The notes beneath the pieces were generated by a model. The model was not told the DNA's origin, did not search any database, and worked only from the letters and a program-made list of their open reading frames with translations. A DNA stretch of 64,000 bases from Aliivibrio sifiae (GTDB lineage: Bacteria; Pseudomonadota; Gammaproteobacteria; Enterobacterales; Vibrionaceae), in NCBI RefSeq assembly GCF_002954705.1, contig NZ_MSCO01000001.1, positions 1,806,958-1,870,957 of the forward strand, in the 5' to 3' direction. Of this stretch, positions 18,407 to 29,993 are shown one piece after another (within the stretch, counting starts at the first letter, position 1; every line of letters begins with the position of its first letter). The translations under genes were made by a program, and so were the position numbers.

Positions 18407-19231
18407 TTATTTAACTAATTGAGATAATAACGATATCTCTGCGCTTTCAAACTTTCTATTATCAACCATCATTTCAATCTCTTTTGGATTGTATTTATCG
18501 CCGTTATAAACAACGACAATACTTTCATCTCCTGGTTGCAAAAAATTGCTTTCTCCAAACTCTGTATAGCGTGTTGCACCAATACTAATAATCGCTTGCT
18601 CTGGATAATTGGCCTCAGACAAATAACAAGCGAGATTTTCTGCTGGCCCTTCATCTTTTTGATTGTTCATTCGATCAATCATCCAATCATTCAGTTGCTC
18701 ATGGAAGTAGCTATAATCAATCGCAGCACTGTCTTCTCCATATCGATTCATTTGACCGTTACGAATATGAAAACTTGCAATACGGTAGGAGTCTAGCTCA
18801 CATCCTTTAGTGAACGAAGTTAACTCAATAAAATCTTGTGAGATCCCTTTGGTATTTTCACCCCAGTTTTTCTTCTCACTTATCTTTTTTGCATTGGGCT
18901 TTCTAATTGAACAATCATTGTATGCCGCAAACTTCACAGGGGTTAAGGCCACCACTTTATTGTCTTGATAAGTGATATCAAAAACGATCGCGATCTCTGG
19001 TTCAATTTGTAGATTATCAGCGTCATTAGGTGGAATAATAGAATCAGACGACAAAGGATATTGAGATAAGAATCCTGCTTGTTGTGATGGGATATAAAAT
19101 GGAAACAGTGCTTTTGGTTGAATGGCATTTTCAACTTTCACATTTAAAAAATCAGTTGCTTCCCCTGCTTGCTCCAGATGCCCAGCAAAGTTCCCTGCTA
19201 CACCAAAACCAATTGCATGCTTAAATGTCAT
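18407..19231 (-). CDS. DUF5718-like conserved protein
   Basis: A 274-residue soluble protein without signal peptide. It opens MTFKHAIGFGVAGNFAGHLE and carries an EPEIAIVFDI segment in the middle that recalls the fumarylacetoacetate-hydrolase fold, and ends with a GATRYTEFGESNFLQPGDE stretch. I recognise it as the DUF5718 family found in proteobacteria, with moderate certainty; no reaction is known to me. It stands between the diguanylate cyclase and topB on the same strand, with gaps of about 120 and 90 bases, so it is probably transcribed separately. Confidence 0.65.
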   Translation of the reverse strand: MTFKHAIGFGVAGNFAGHLEQAGEATDFLNVKVENAIQPKALFPFYIPSQQAGFLSQYPLSSDSIIPPNDADNLQIEPEIAIVFDITYQDNKVVALTPVKFAAYNDCSIRKPNAKKISEKKNWGENTKGISQDFIELTSFTKGCELDSYRIASFHIRNGQMNRYGEDSAAIDYSYFHEQLNDWMIDRMNNQKDEGPAENLACYLSEANYPEQAIISIGATRYTEFGESNFLQPGDESIVVVYNGDKYNPKEIEMMVDNRKFESAEISLLSQLVK

Positions 19232-19318
19232 ATTGCCTTCTTAATTATTTTAAAAGTAACAATTTAAGAAGGCACCTTAATTTATTCTTCTGTTTTATGC
19301 GATGATGCGGATCTAATT

Positions 19319-21262
19319 TTATGATTTCTTTGCTTTTCTACGTCGTTTAAATTGCGGTTTTACTGGGCTTTTAAGCGTTCTTAATGAATCAGGAATTGGA
19401 CCCTGCTGCACACCCTGCATAAAATTCATCACTTTTGTTTCTAGCGCTGCCATAAAGGGGCGATATGAACAGGTTCTTTCTGTCATCCCTTGTAATTGAA
19501 ACTCCCAATGTGCAGTCATATCAGGATAACTTGCCTCATTTGGAAGTGCATGAATCAATCCTTTACCAGCGTCACTTGCATGAATGTTTTTACCATTACG
19601 AATTAATAACTGACGTTTAAATAAAGTACCTAATATCCCCGCTCGAGTGGCCTCTGTTCCTAATCCATCGGTATCTCTTAGGATCTTTTTCAGCTCTTTA
19701 TCTTCAACAAAACGAGCGATACCTGTCATGGCTTGTAATAAAGTTGCTTCAGTGAAATATTTAGGTGGCTCGGTCATCTTGTGTTTTATTTCACCTTCAC
19801 GACACGTATGTACTTCGCCTTTTTTAAGCGGAGGAACTTTGTTCGCTACATCATCATCGCTATTCTGTGTTTGATTTTTACCAAGTAATACTCGCCATCC
19901 AGAAAACAACATTTGCTTTCCTTTGGCTGCAAATACGCCCCCTGCAATATCAAACACCAATTCAGCTTCGGCATAAACGGCGGCAGGATAGAATTGCATT
20001 AGATATTGGCGCGCAATGAGGTGATATACTTTTTCTTCAAATCCAGACAACCCTGCTGAACCACTGGATTTTGGAGTAGGAATAATCGCATGGTGAGCAT
20101 CAACTTTACTGTCATTCCATGCTCGTGATTTCAACGTTAAATCGGCATTGGTTACTGCGCTAGACAATTGCTTATCGTTATTACCAATTGCAGCGCATAC
20201 TTGTTCACGCTGTTTATAATGATCTTTGGGTAAGTGACGGCTATCTGAGCGTGGATAAGTGATTAATTTGTGCTTTTCATATAAAGCCTGACAAGCATCC
20301 AATACTTGCTGTGCGCTTAGGTTATATCGTTTTGCAGCATCAATTTGTAGTGACGATAATGAATAAGGTAAAGGCGCATTTTGCTTGGTTTCTTTATTTT
20401 CAGCCTTAGTGACGGTCGCTGGTTGAGTCGCAATTCTCTGAGCTACGTTTTCGACCAATTTCAGACTGAGCACGCGCCCTTCTTCGTCTTGCCATTGCTG
20501 GCACGCTTCACTTGGCTTCCACTTCGCTCGAATATCAAACGCTTGTCCGTCATTCAACTGAGGATTTTGATAAGGAATTAATGCGTCTAAGGTGAAATAC
20601 GCTTTAGGAACAAAATTAGCAATCTCTTCATCACGACGAGTCACTAAACCTAATACAGGCGTTTGTACACGGCCTACGGATAATACGCCTTGATAACCAC
20701 CACGTTGACCTAATAAGGTATAAGCACGAGTCATGTTCATGCCATACAACCAATCGGCACGAGAGCGCGCTAAAGCTGAAATAGAGAGAGGAATAAACTC
20801 TTGGTTGCTTCGCATTGACGTTAATGCACGCTTTACTGCCGGTAAATTGAGATCGCTAATTAATAACCGTTGAGTCGCGGCTTTTTTCGTTTTAGACAGT
20901 TTTAAATAATCCAATACTTCATCAACTAACAACTGCCCTTCTCTATCAGGATCACCCGCGTGAACCACTTGAGATGCAGTTTTTAGCAGTTTGCGGATCA
21001 CCGTTAATTGTTTGCTCGACGATTTTCTTGGACGAAGCTGCCACTGCTCAGGAATAATCGGTAAATGCTCCATACGCCACGATTTGTATTTATCATCATA
21101 AGCATCAGGCTCAACTTGCTCTAATAGGTGACCAATACACCAAGTTACAATGTCGCCATTACCACATTCTATGTAGCCTTGTTGATTCTTCTGTGGCTTT
21201 GCTAGGCCTGCGGCAATCGCTCGGCCTAAACTCGGTTTTTCTGCAATAAATAATCGTGACAT
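19319..21262 (-). CDS. topB: DNA topoisomerase III
   Basis: A type IA topoisomerase that passes single strands and decatenates replication intermediates, often with RecQ. The 647-residue protein has the Toprim domain at the N-terminus (MSRLFIAEKPSLGRAIA, then HAGDPDREGQLLVDE with the metal-binding acids) and the catalytic tyrosine in ITYPRSDSR near residue 333. A basic tail (FKRRRKAKKS) ends the protein; no zinc fingers, as expected of TopB. Length fits E. coli TopB. A separate gene follows about 90 bases downstream on the same strand. Confidence 0.96.
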   Translation of the reverse strand: MSRLFIAEKPSLGRAIAAGLAKPQKNQQGYIECGNGDIVTWCIGHLLEQVEPDAYDDKYKSWRMEHLPIIPEQWQLRPRKSSSKQLTVIRKLLKTASQVVHAGDPDREGQLLVDEVLDYLKLSKTKKAATQRLLISDLNLPAVKRALTSMRSNQEFIPLSISALARSRADWLYGMNMTRAYTLLGQRGGYQGVLSVGRVQTPVLGLVTRRDEEIANFVPKAYFTLDALIPYQNPQLNDGQAFDIRAKWKPSEACQQWQDEEGRVLSLKLVENVAQRIATQPATVTKAENKETKQNAPLPYSLSSLQIDAAKRYNLSAQQVLDACQALYEKHKLITYPRSDSRHLPKDHYKQREQVCAAIGNNDKQLSSAVTNADLTLKSRAWNDSKVDAHHAIIPTPKSSGSAGLSGFEEKVYHLIARQYLMQFYPAAVYAEAELVFDIAGGVFAAKGKQMLFSGWRVLLGKNQTQNSDDDVANKVPPLKKGEVHTCREGEIKHKMTEPPKYFTEATLLQAMTGIARFVEDKELKKILRDTDGLGTEATRAGILGTLFKRQLLIRNGKNIHASDAGKGLIHALPNEASYPDMTAHWEFQLQGMTERTCSYRPFMAALETKVMNFMQGVQQGPIPDSLRTLKSPVKPQFKRRRKAKKS

Positions 21263-21355
21263 AAAAAAGTGCTGATGTTGTGAATAACATCAACACTATA
21301 CCTGTATAAATAGACAGTTATCAAGTTTTGTTGCCTAACTTGTTGGAATTTTAGC

Positions 21356-23374
<2,019 letters not shown>

Positions 23375-23383
23375 TTATAATTA

Positions 23384-23400
23384 TCGTGGTCAGACCAGAA
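23384..23400 (-). promoter_or_regulatory. Probable FadR operator of fadH
   Basis: On the minus strand the 17-mer TTCTGGTCTGACCACGA contains the invariant core CTGGTC-N-GAC-N-A of FadR sites (consensus ANCTGGTCNGACNAGNT), differing only at the outer positions. It directly follows a possible -10 element TATTAT. FadR is encoded at 10.8 kb. Confidence 0.75.
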
Positions 23401-23579
23401 TAATAGTTATAGGCTTCTGCTACAATTAAGTTTTCACAAATATGCAACATTCATCAAATCTTTTGCTCTTATACTTTCTTAATAAAATTAATTCTCATTT
23501 AGAACTCTTTCGTCTAGTTACTTTCACTAATACTTAGAGTAGGATATAGACAGAGTTTAAACTAATAATAAGGAACAAT

Positions 23580-25436
23580 ATGAAAGGGTTATTCCACTTC
23601 ATAGCAAAATGTTTTCAAGCGATATGGAAGTTACTTTCCTTTACGCGTCAACTGGTATTAAATCTATTCTTCCTCATTTTTATCGGCTTTATCGCCTTTA
23701 CTTTTTTAAGTAGTGATGAATCTAATATAGAAACTCAACAGGTTGAGAAAAAAGCGTTAATCCTTGATTTAGCGGGCCCTATCGTCGAAGAAAGTAAATT
23801 CCGTGAGCCATTAGAACGAGTAACTTCTGATTTATTAGGCAGCCAAAAATCACAAGAAAACGTGTTATTTAATATTGTCGATACCATTCGTTTTGCTGCT
23901 AATGACGATAATGTGTCAGGGCTTGTTCTTCATTTAAAAGAGATGAATGAAACCAGCTTAACTAAACTTCGTTATATTGCTAAAGCAATTAATACCTTTA
24001 AGGCTGCAGGCAAACCTGTTTATGCAATTGGTGATTACTACAACCAGAGCCAATATTATTTAGCAAGTTACGCTGATAAAGTTTTCATGGCACCTGATGG
24101 TACGGTTCTACTACGTGGCTACGGCGCTTATACGCTGTACTACAAAGACCTACTTGAAAATCTGAATGTCTCTACGCATGTTTTCCGTGTTGGAACCTAT
24201 AAATCGGCGGTAGAACCATATCTTAGAAATGACATGTCTGATGCTGCAAAAGAATCAACGTCAGTATGGTTAACTCAATTATGGGATGCCTATTTAGATG
24301 ATGTTGCGACTAACCGTCAAATTGATGCAAAAACATTAACTATGCCAATGAATCAATTCATTGCGAAGTTAAAAACAGTTAATGGTGACTTATCACAAAT
24401 GACGGTTGAACTTGGCTTGGTGGATAAACTCGCTACCCGCCAAGAAGTTCGTAAAGATATGATTGCCGAGTTTGGCTCAAATGGATACGACAGCTTTAAA
24501 CAAATAAGCTACTACGATTACCGTTCACAAGTGCGCCCAACAATAGTTCCTGATGCTCAAGATATCGCTATTGTTGTGGCAAGTGGACCAATCATGGATG
24601 GAACTCAACGCCAAGGCACTGTTGGTGGAGACTCAACAGCGGCCCTACTTCGTCAAGCTCGTGGAGATGATAAAGTAAAAGCGGTTGTTCTTCGCGTTGA
24701 CAGCCCTGGCGGTAGTGCATTCGCGTCTGAAGTAATACGTAATGAAGTAGATGCTTTAAAAGAAGCTGGCAAACCTGTTGTTATTTCCATGTCAAGTGTT
24801 GCTGCCTCTGGTGGGTATTGGATCTCTGCAAGCGCGGATAAGATCATTGCTCAACCGACCACAATTACAGGTTCAATTGGTATCTTTGGTATTTTAACGA
24901 CCTTTGAAAAAGGGTTGGAAAAAATGGGAATTCACAATGACGGTATTTCGACTTCTCCATTCAATGGGGTTGGTTTAACTCGCCCATTAAATGATGATGT
25001 AGCTCAAGTGATGCAGTTAGGTATCGAACATGGCTACCACCGCTTTATTAAACTGGTGAGTGACCATCGTAATCTATCTTTAGACGCAGTTGATAAAGTA
25101 GCTCAAGGCCGTGTTTGGACGGGTAAAGACGCTCTAAAACATGGTTTAGTTGACCAACTAGGTGACTTTGATGATGCAGTACAAGCCGCAGCTCAACTCG
25201 CTAATATGGAGTCATATAACCTGTACTGGGTTAAAGAGCCATTATCGCCAATGGAGCAATTCCTTGAAGAATTAAGCATGAACTTTAATGCCAATATAAA
25301 AACAGAGCTTTTCTCATTAGCACCAGAAGCTCTGCAACCAACCATCAGCAAAGTTGCAACAGACATCAACATGTTAAATAACTTTAATGATCCAAAAGGG
25401 CAATATCTCTTCTGCCTGAACTGTAGCAATCTTTAA
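23580..25436 (+). CDS. sppA: Signal peptide peptidase SppA (protease IV)
   Basis: SppA degrades signal peptides left in the inner membrane after export. The 618-residue protein has one N-terminal membrane anchor (residues about 20-42) and two tandem peptidase S49 halves. The catalytic dyad is split between them: Lys208 in GTYKSAVEP and Ser410 in SVAASGGYW, matching the E. coli 67-kDa form. AAGGA precedes the ATG. ansA follows 92 bases downstream beyond a terminator, a conserved neighbour. Intact. Confidence 0.96.
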   Translation: MKGLFHFIAKCFQAIWKLLSFTRQLVLNLFFLIFIGFIAFTFLSSDESNIETQQVEKKALILDLAGPIVEESKFREPLERVTSDLLGSQKSQENVLFNIVDTIRFAANDDNVSGLVLHLKEMNETSLTKLRYIAKAINTFKAAGKPVYAIGDYYNQSQYYLASYADKVFMAPDGTVLLRGYGAYTLYYKDLLENLNVSTHVFRVGTYKSAVEPYLRNDMSDAAKESTSVWLTQLWDAYLDDVATNRQIDAKTLTMPMNQFIAKLKTVNGDLSQMTVELGLVDKLATRQEVRKDMIAEFGSNGYDSFKQISYYDYRSQVRPTIVPDAQDIAIVVASGPIMDGTQRQGTVGGDSTAALLRQARGDDKVKAVVLRVDSPGGSAFASEVIRNEVDALKEAGKPVVISMSSVAASGGYWISASADKIIAQPTTITGSIGIFGILTTFEKGLEKMGIHNDGISTSPFNGVGLTRPLNDDVAQVMQLGIEHGYHRFIKLVSDHRNLSLDAVDKVAQGRVWTGKDALKHGLVDQLGDFDDAVQAAAQLANMESYNLYWVKEPLSPMEQFLEELSMNFNANIKTELFSLAPEALQPTISKVATDINMLNNFNDPKGQYLFCLNCSNL

Positions 25437-25446
25437 AAGCATGACG

Positions 25447-25471
25447 AGCCCGACACATGTCGGGCTTTCTT
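25447..25471 (+). terminator. Rho-independent terminator of sppA
   Basis: AGCCCGACA and TGTCGGGCT make a 9-bp stem with a tiny loop, followed by TTCTTTA. Confidence 0.75.
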
Positions 25472-25528
25472 TATGACGAATGCACAGTATAATCGCACCA
25501 CCTCCCATAACTCTGTACCGTTGTTATT

Positions 25529-26542
25529 ATGGAAAGAAAACACATTTACATAGCCTATACAGGCGGCACAATCGGCATGTTGAAATCTGATGATCATGGT
25601 TATGTACCTGCATCAGGCTTTATGCAACATCAACTAAAACAAATGCCTGAGTTCCACCGTGCAGAAATGCCAATTTTCACCATTCACGAATATGAACCAT
25701 TAATTGACTCATCTGATATGACGCCAGAAGATTGGCAACGTATTGCAGATGATATTCGTGCTAACTACGATAAATACGACGGATTTGTAATTCTTCATGG
25801 TACGGATACCATGGCCTACACAGCATCAGCACTTTCATTTATGCTTGAGAACCTTGGAAAACCAGTAATCGTAACTGGCTCTCAAATCCCTCTTGCTGAG
25901 CTACGCTCTGATGGTCAAAGCAACTTATTAAATGCATTACACATTGCGGCTAACTACCCAATTAATGAAGTCACGTTATTTTTCAATAACAAACTTATTC
26001 GTGGCAATCGCAGTACAAAATCTCACGCAGATGGCTTTGATGCGTTTTCTTCACCAAACTTGTCACCACTATTGGAAGCGGGTATTAATATTCAAATTAA
26101 TGGTGCGGAAATTAATAAACAACCAAAAGGCGAATTCACAGTTAATAACATTACACCACAACCAATAGGTGTAGTAACCATGTACCCAGGTATCTCTGCT
26201 GAAGTAATTAAAAATACATTACGTCAACCAGTGAATGCGATGATTTTACTGACCTTTGGTGTTGGTAATGCTCCGCAAAATCCAGAACTTCTTGCTCAAT
26301 TAAAAGAAGCCTCTGAACGTGGGGTTGTGGTTGTAAACCTAACGCAATGTTTATCAGGAAAAGTAAACATGGGTGGTTATGCTACAGGCTGTGCCCTAGC
26401 AGAAGCTGGCGTTATCAGTGGTTACGACATGACACCTGAAGCCGCACTTGCTAAATTACACTTCCTACTAAGTAAAGACCTGCCTTATGAAACGATGCGT
26501 ACAATGATGCAGCAAAGTTTACGTGGTGAATTAACTCACTAA
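25529..26542 (+). CDS. ansA: L-asparaginase I (cytoplasmic)
   Basis: Hydrolyses L-asparagine to aspartate and ammonia. The 337-residue protein has the N-terminal signature YTGGTIGM with the nucleophile Thr14, and the second active-site block HGTDTMAYT near residue 90. There is no signal peptide, so this is the cytoplasmic type I enzyme. It follows sppA, the usual neighbour. A terminator follows. Confidence 0.95.
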   Translation: MERKHIYIAYTGGTIGMLKSDDHGYVPASGFMQHQLKQMPEFHRAEMPIFTIHEYEPLIDSSDMTPEDWQRIADDIRANYDKYDGFVILHGTDTMAYTASALSFMLENLGKPVIVTGSQIPLAELRSDGQSNLLNALHIAANYPINEVTLFFNNKLIRGNRSTKSHADGFDAFSSPNLSPLLEAGINIQINGAEINKQPKGEFTVNNITPQPIGVVTMYPGISAEVIKNTLRQPVNAMILLTFGVGNAPQNPELLAQLKEASERGVVVVNLTQCLSGKVNMGGYATGCALAEAGVISGYDMTPEAALAKLHFLLSKDLPYETMRTMMQQSLRGELTH

Positions 26543-26565
26543 ATAAAGCACCAGTCTGAATATAA

Positions 26566-26607
26566 TAAAAAGGCTTCCCAGATTATCTCATGGGGAGCCT
26601 TTTTTAA
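26566..26607 (+). terminator. Rho-independent terminator of ansA
   Basis: AAAAAGGCTTCCC pairs with GGGGAGCCTTTTTT around a 12-base loop. Confidence 0.85.
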
Positions 26608-26621
26608 TTCTAATCACTAAA

Positions 26622-26709
26622 TACTAGTTATTCTACAATCAAAAATTTCAACGCAATTATCGAGCATTTTAACCAGTTAGGATGGTCAGTTATTTACTAC
26701 GATTGGTAT
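26622..26709. repeat. Dispersed repeat, copy B (right half only)
   Basis: This 88-base stretch matches the right half of the copy at 55150-55311 almost block for block (AGTTATTCTACAAT, TTTCAACGCAATTAT, TTTTAACCAGTTA) and ends in the shared tip ATTGGTAT. The left half is missing or decayed. It lies between ansA and the 3' end of asd. Confidence 0.7.
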
Positions 26710-26720
26710 TAATTAAGAAA

Positions 26721-27836
26721 CTATCTTTTCTCATTTAGAATGATTCTTAATGTACGACGAAGTGGCTCTGCTGCACCCCATAACAATTGGTCACCAACCG
26801 TAAAGGCATTTAAGAAGTCATTACCCATCGACATTTTACGTAAACGGCCGACTGGTACAGACAAAGTACCTGTTACTTTTGCAGGTGTTAATTCTTGAGC
26901 AGTAATATCACGCTCATTTGGGATCACTTTAACCCAATCATTATGAGTTGCGATGATCTCTTCGATCTCATCCATTGGTACGTCTTGTTTCAGCTTAATT
27001 GTTAACGCTTGTGAGTGACAACGCATTGCACCGATACGCACACAGGTACCATCAATCGCAATAGGTGAATCTTGAAGACCAAGGATCTTATTGGTTTCAA
27101 CAGTTGCTTTCCACTCTTCTTTGCTCTGGCCATTTTCGCGCTTAACGTCAATCCAAGGGATCAATGAACCCGCCAGTGGAGCACCAAACTCTGATGTTGG
27201 GAATGAATCAGAACGAATTGTTTCTGCTACTTTTCTATCAATATCTAAAATAGAGCTTGAAGGGTTTGCCAATTCAGATGTCACGCAATCATTCACTACG
27301 CCCATTTGAGAAATTAGCTCACGCATATTTTTCGCACCAGCACCAGAAGCCGCTTGATACGTCATAGCACTCACCCACTCAACTAAGCCTGCTTTATATA
27401 AGCCACCAAGCCCCATTAGCATCAGGCTAACCGTACAGTTACCACCAACATAGGTGTTAGTACCCGCATGAATGCCTTGCTGAATTTGATCAAAGTTCAC
27501 TGGATCAAGCGTAATAATCGCATCATCTTTCATACGTAATGTAGACGCGGCATCAATCCAATAGCCTTTCCAACCTGCTTGACGGAGTGCTGGGTATACT
27601 TTCTCAGTATAGCTACCGCCTTGACAGGTAATAATGGCATCTAATTTTAGTAAGGACTGAATATCAAATGCATCTTGAAGTAAACCGGCATCCTTTCCAA
27701 GGTTTGGTGCTGGAACTCCCACTTGTGATGTGGTGTAAAATACAGGTTCAATATGGTCAAAATCACGTTCTTCGACCATACGTTGCATTAAAACAGAACC
27801 CACCATGCCACGCCAGCCAACTAAACCTACTCTCAT
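26721..27836 (-). CDS. asd: Aspartate-semialdehyde dehydrogenase
   Basis: Reduces aspartyl phosphate to aspartate semialdehyde, the branch point to lysine/diaminopimelate, threonine and methionine. The 371-residue protein begins [20 protein letters not shown] (NADP-binding GxxGxxG) and has the catalytic Cys134 in GGNCTVS. Length and sequence fit the E. coli-type enzyme of Gram-negative bacteria. It is divergent from a second NhaC-family antiporter gene. No lysine riboswitch is visible in its leader. The 3' end abuts a dispersed repeat rather than a clear terminator. Confidence 0.96.
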   Translation of the reverse strand: MRVGLVGWRGMVGSVLMQRMVEERDFDHIEPVFYTTSQVGVPAPNLGKDAGLLQDAFDIQSLLKLDAIITCQGGSYTEKVYPALRQAGWKGYWIDAASTLRMKDDAIITLDPVNFDQIQQGIHAGTNTYVGGNCTVSLMLMGLGGLYKAGLVEWVSAMTYQAASGAGAKNMRELISQMGVVNDCVTSELANPSSSILDIDRKVAETIRSDSFPTSEFGAPLAGSLIPWIDVKRENGQSKEEWKATVETNKILGLQDSPIAIDGTCVRIGAMRCHSQALTIKLKQDVPMDEIEEIIATHNDWVKVIPNERDITAQELTPAKVTGTLSVPVGRLRKMSMGNDFLNAFTVGDQLLWGAAEPLRRTLRIILNEKR

Positions 27837-28461
27837 TGGTACTCTCCCTGTAATTTCAAAAATAAAAAGTGCTTACACCATCTATATGATGAACAGAAAA
27901 AAATCTCAAGTACTATTTTCCCTATACTTATTATTTTCTGAATCATATTCTTTCAAATTTTAAGGCTCACTCTTTTCTTAAAAGAGTAAAAAACAAACAA
28001 TTTAAAAGTTAACGTCATCAACCCACGGCTTTGAAGTTAAATAAGAAGTTATTCTTCAATAATTAATTACAGGAAATTAAATTAAAGTGCCAAAAAATAA
28101 CATTTGGTTATAAAAACATTTCGTTACACTTCATAAAAGTTCACAGATAACAACAAAAGCCAACGATTACTCCAAAATATAGGGCATTAATGAAAAACAA
28201 AATCACAACAACACTATATTCACAATATAAAATAAAAACATTACTTTCGGATTAAATTCAAACATTATCAATTTTAAATAAAAAATTTAACCATTTAATT
28301 ACTTTAAACCCATCAAATTAACAGCCCTAGAGATAAGAATCACAAATAAGCCATACTTAATCGATCTATTGTTGATCATAAGGTAAAGTGCACCTCGTTT
28401 AGAAAACACAATCCCTTATCGTATGAATTTTATTCATGCATACAAAAAAGAGGCTTTATAC
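27837..28461. other. Divergent asd-antiporter intergenic region
   Basis: This 625-base AT-rich region must carry both promoters. One hairpin is visible: ACTCTTTT and AAAAGAGT (27969-27987, 3-base loop) in the possible asd leader. I see no riboswitch core, no tRNA and no convincing small gene. Confidence 0.5.
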
Positions 28462-29898
28462 ATGAAGCAAGCAACGACAAAGTTACCTTCGATAACACAG
28501 GTAATTATATCTTTAGGGCTATTTCTACTTCTTGCCTTTTCTTTCACGGCACAACTTGATTTACCTATCCAATTAGCACTTTATATTGGTTGGTTCATTA
28601 TCATTACTCTTGGTATCAAGTTAGGTCATGATTACAAATCTTTAGAAAAAGCAGCTCTAAATGGCATCTCCAACGGACTAGGAGCAGTATTAATTCTCTT
28701 GGCTGTAGGTGCTTTGGTAGGTACTTGGATTTCTGGCGGTATTGTTCCAACCATTATTTACTATGGTTTAAAAGCAATTCACCCATCGATCTTCCTTCTT
28801 GCAACGATGATCATCTGTTCATTAACGGCATTAGCAACCGGTACTTCTTGGGGTGCTGCGGGTACTGCGGGTATTGCGATGATGGGAATTGGTCAAGGTC
28901 TTGGTGTTCCTGCCCCGATTACTGCCGGTGCTATCCTTTCTGGTTGTTACTTTGGCGATAAAATGTCTCCACTATCAGACTCAGTAATTCTTGCTTCTTC
29001 TATGTCTGGTGTTGAGGTGATGGAACATATCAAAGGTATGCTTCCAGTTGCACTTATCAGCTATATCATTACTGGTATCATGTTCACTGCATTTGGTTTC
29101 CACTTTGCAGGTAACGTTGATATGAGCCAAGTAGACTCAGTTATCCTTGCAATGGAAGAGCAATTTGTTATTTCTCCATTCTCATTTGTTCCAGTGGTAA
29201 TTGTTCTTGGTTTACTGGCTATGCGTATGCCTTCTTTCCCTGTAATTAGCTTTGGTTCTCTTTTAGGTATTATCTGGGCGGTAATGGTTCAAGATATCGA
29301 TTTCTTAACTGCATTTAATACTGCATGGGCTCCATTCTCTATTTCATCTGGTGTTGATTTCATTGATGCAATACTCAACCGTGGCGGTATGTCTTCAATG
29401 CTTGGCTCTGTTGCTGTTATCGTCTTTGGTTTAGGTTTTGGTGGCCTACTAGATAAAGTTGGCGTATTAGAAACAGTTGCTAAACTTTTCGAAAAACGCG
29501 TTCAAGGTCCAGGTTCACTAGCGACAAGTACTATTGCTACCGCTTTCTTTGGTAACATCTTTGGTTCAGCAATGTACGTATCACTTATCCTTACTCCAAA
29601 GATTTGTGCGAAAAACTACGACCGCTTAGGTTACAAACGTAAAAACCTTTCTCGTAACGCAGAGTTCGGTGGCACGTTAACTTCAGGTATGGTTCCATGG
29701 AGTGATAACGGTATTTATATGGCCAGTATCCTTGGTGTTGCAACACTGTCTTACGCACCATTCATGTGGTTAAGCTTCGTATGTATTATCGTAACGATTG
29801 TAACGTCTTACATGGGCTGGTTTGTTGATAAATGCGAACCAACTATCACAGTAGAAGAAACAGATGAAGCTATTGCTGTAGAAACAAAAACAGCGTAA
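28462..29898 (+). CDS. NhaC-family Na+/H+ antiporter
   Basis: A polytopic inner-membrane protein of the NhaC family: 478 residues with the conserved LATGTSWGAAGT segment near residue 130 and GDKMSPLSDSVIL near 170, both typical of NhaC ion-binding regions. I choose the ATG at 28462, which has AAAGAGG 8 bases upstream; a longer start at 28423 lacks a ribosome-binding site. Unlike the NhaC-family gene at 7180-8766 it has no riboswitch, so sodium/proton exchange is the default reading, though family members may move organic substrates. A strong terminator follows. Confidence 0.85.
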   Translation: MKQATTKLPSITQVIISLGLFLLLAFSFTAQLDLPIQLALYIGWFIIITLGIKLGHDYKSLEKAALNGISNGLGAVLILLAVGALVGTWISGGIVPTIIYYGLKAIHPSIFLLATMIICSLTALATGTSWGAAGTAGIAMMGIGQGLGVPAPITAGAILSGCYFGDKMSPLSDSVILASSMSGVEVMEHIKGMLPVALISYIITGIMFTAFGFHFAGNVDMSQVDSVILAMEEQFVISPFSFVPVVIVLGLLAMRMPSFPVISFGSLLGIIWAVMVQDIDFLTAFNTAWAPFSISSGVDFIDAILNRGGMSSMLGSVAVIVFGLGFGGLLDKVGVLETVAKLFEKRVQGPGSLATSTIATAFFGNIFGSAMYVSLILTPKICAKNYDRLGYKRKNLSRNAEFGGTLTSGMVPWSDNGIYMASILGVATLSYAPFMWLSFVCIIVTIVTSYMGWFVDKCEPTITVEETDEAIAVETKTA

Positions 29899-29930
29899 CT
29901 CATACTGTTCTATTCTAAATCGCGTATCTA

Positions 29931-29972
29931 AAAAAAGCCCGAGGTTGATTATTCAACCTCGGGCTTTTTATA
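29931..29972 (+). terminator. Rho-independent terminator of the NhaC-family gene
   Basis: AAAAAGCCCGAGGTTGA and TCAACCTCGGGCTTTTT form a long perfect stem with a T run. It could act in both directions. Confidence 0.9.
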
Positions 29973-29993
29973 TCTAAACCTTACAACCAATAT

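Noticed and set aside
27837-28461. A second lysine riboswitch before asd or the second NhaC-family gene.
   Set aside because: None of the L-box core blocks could be found on either strand.
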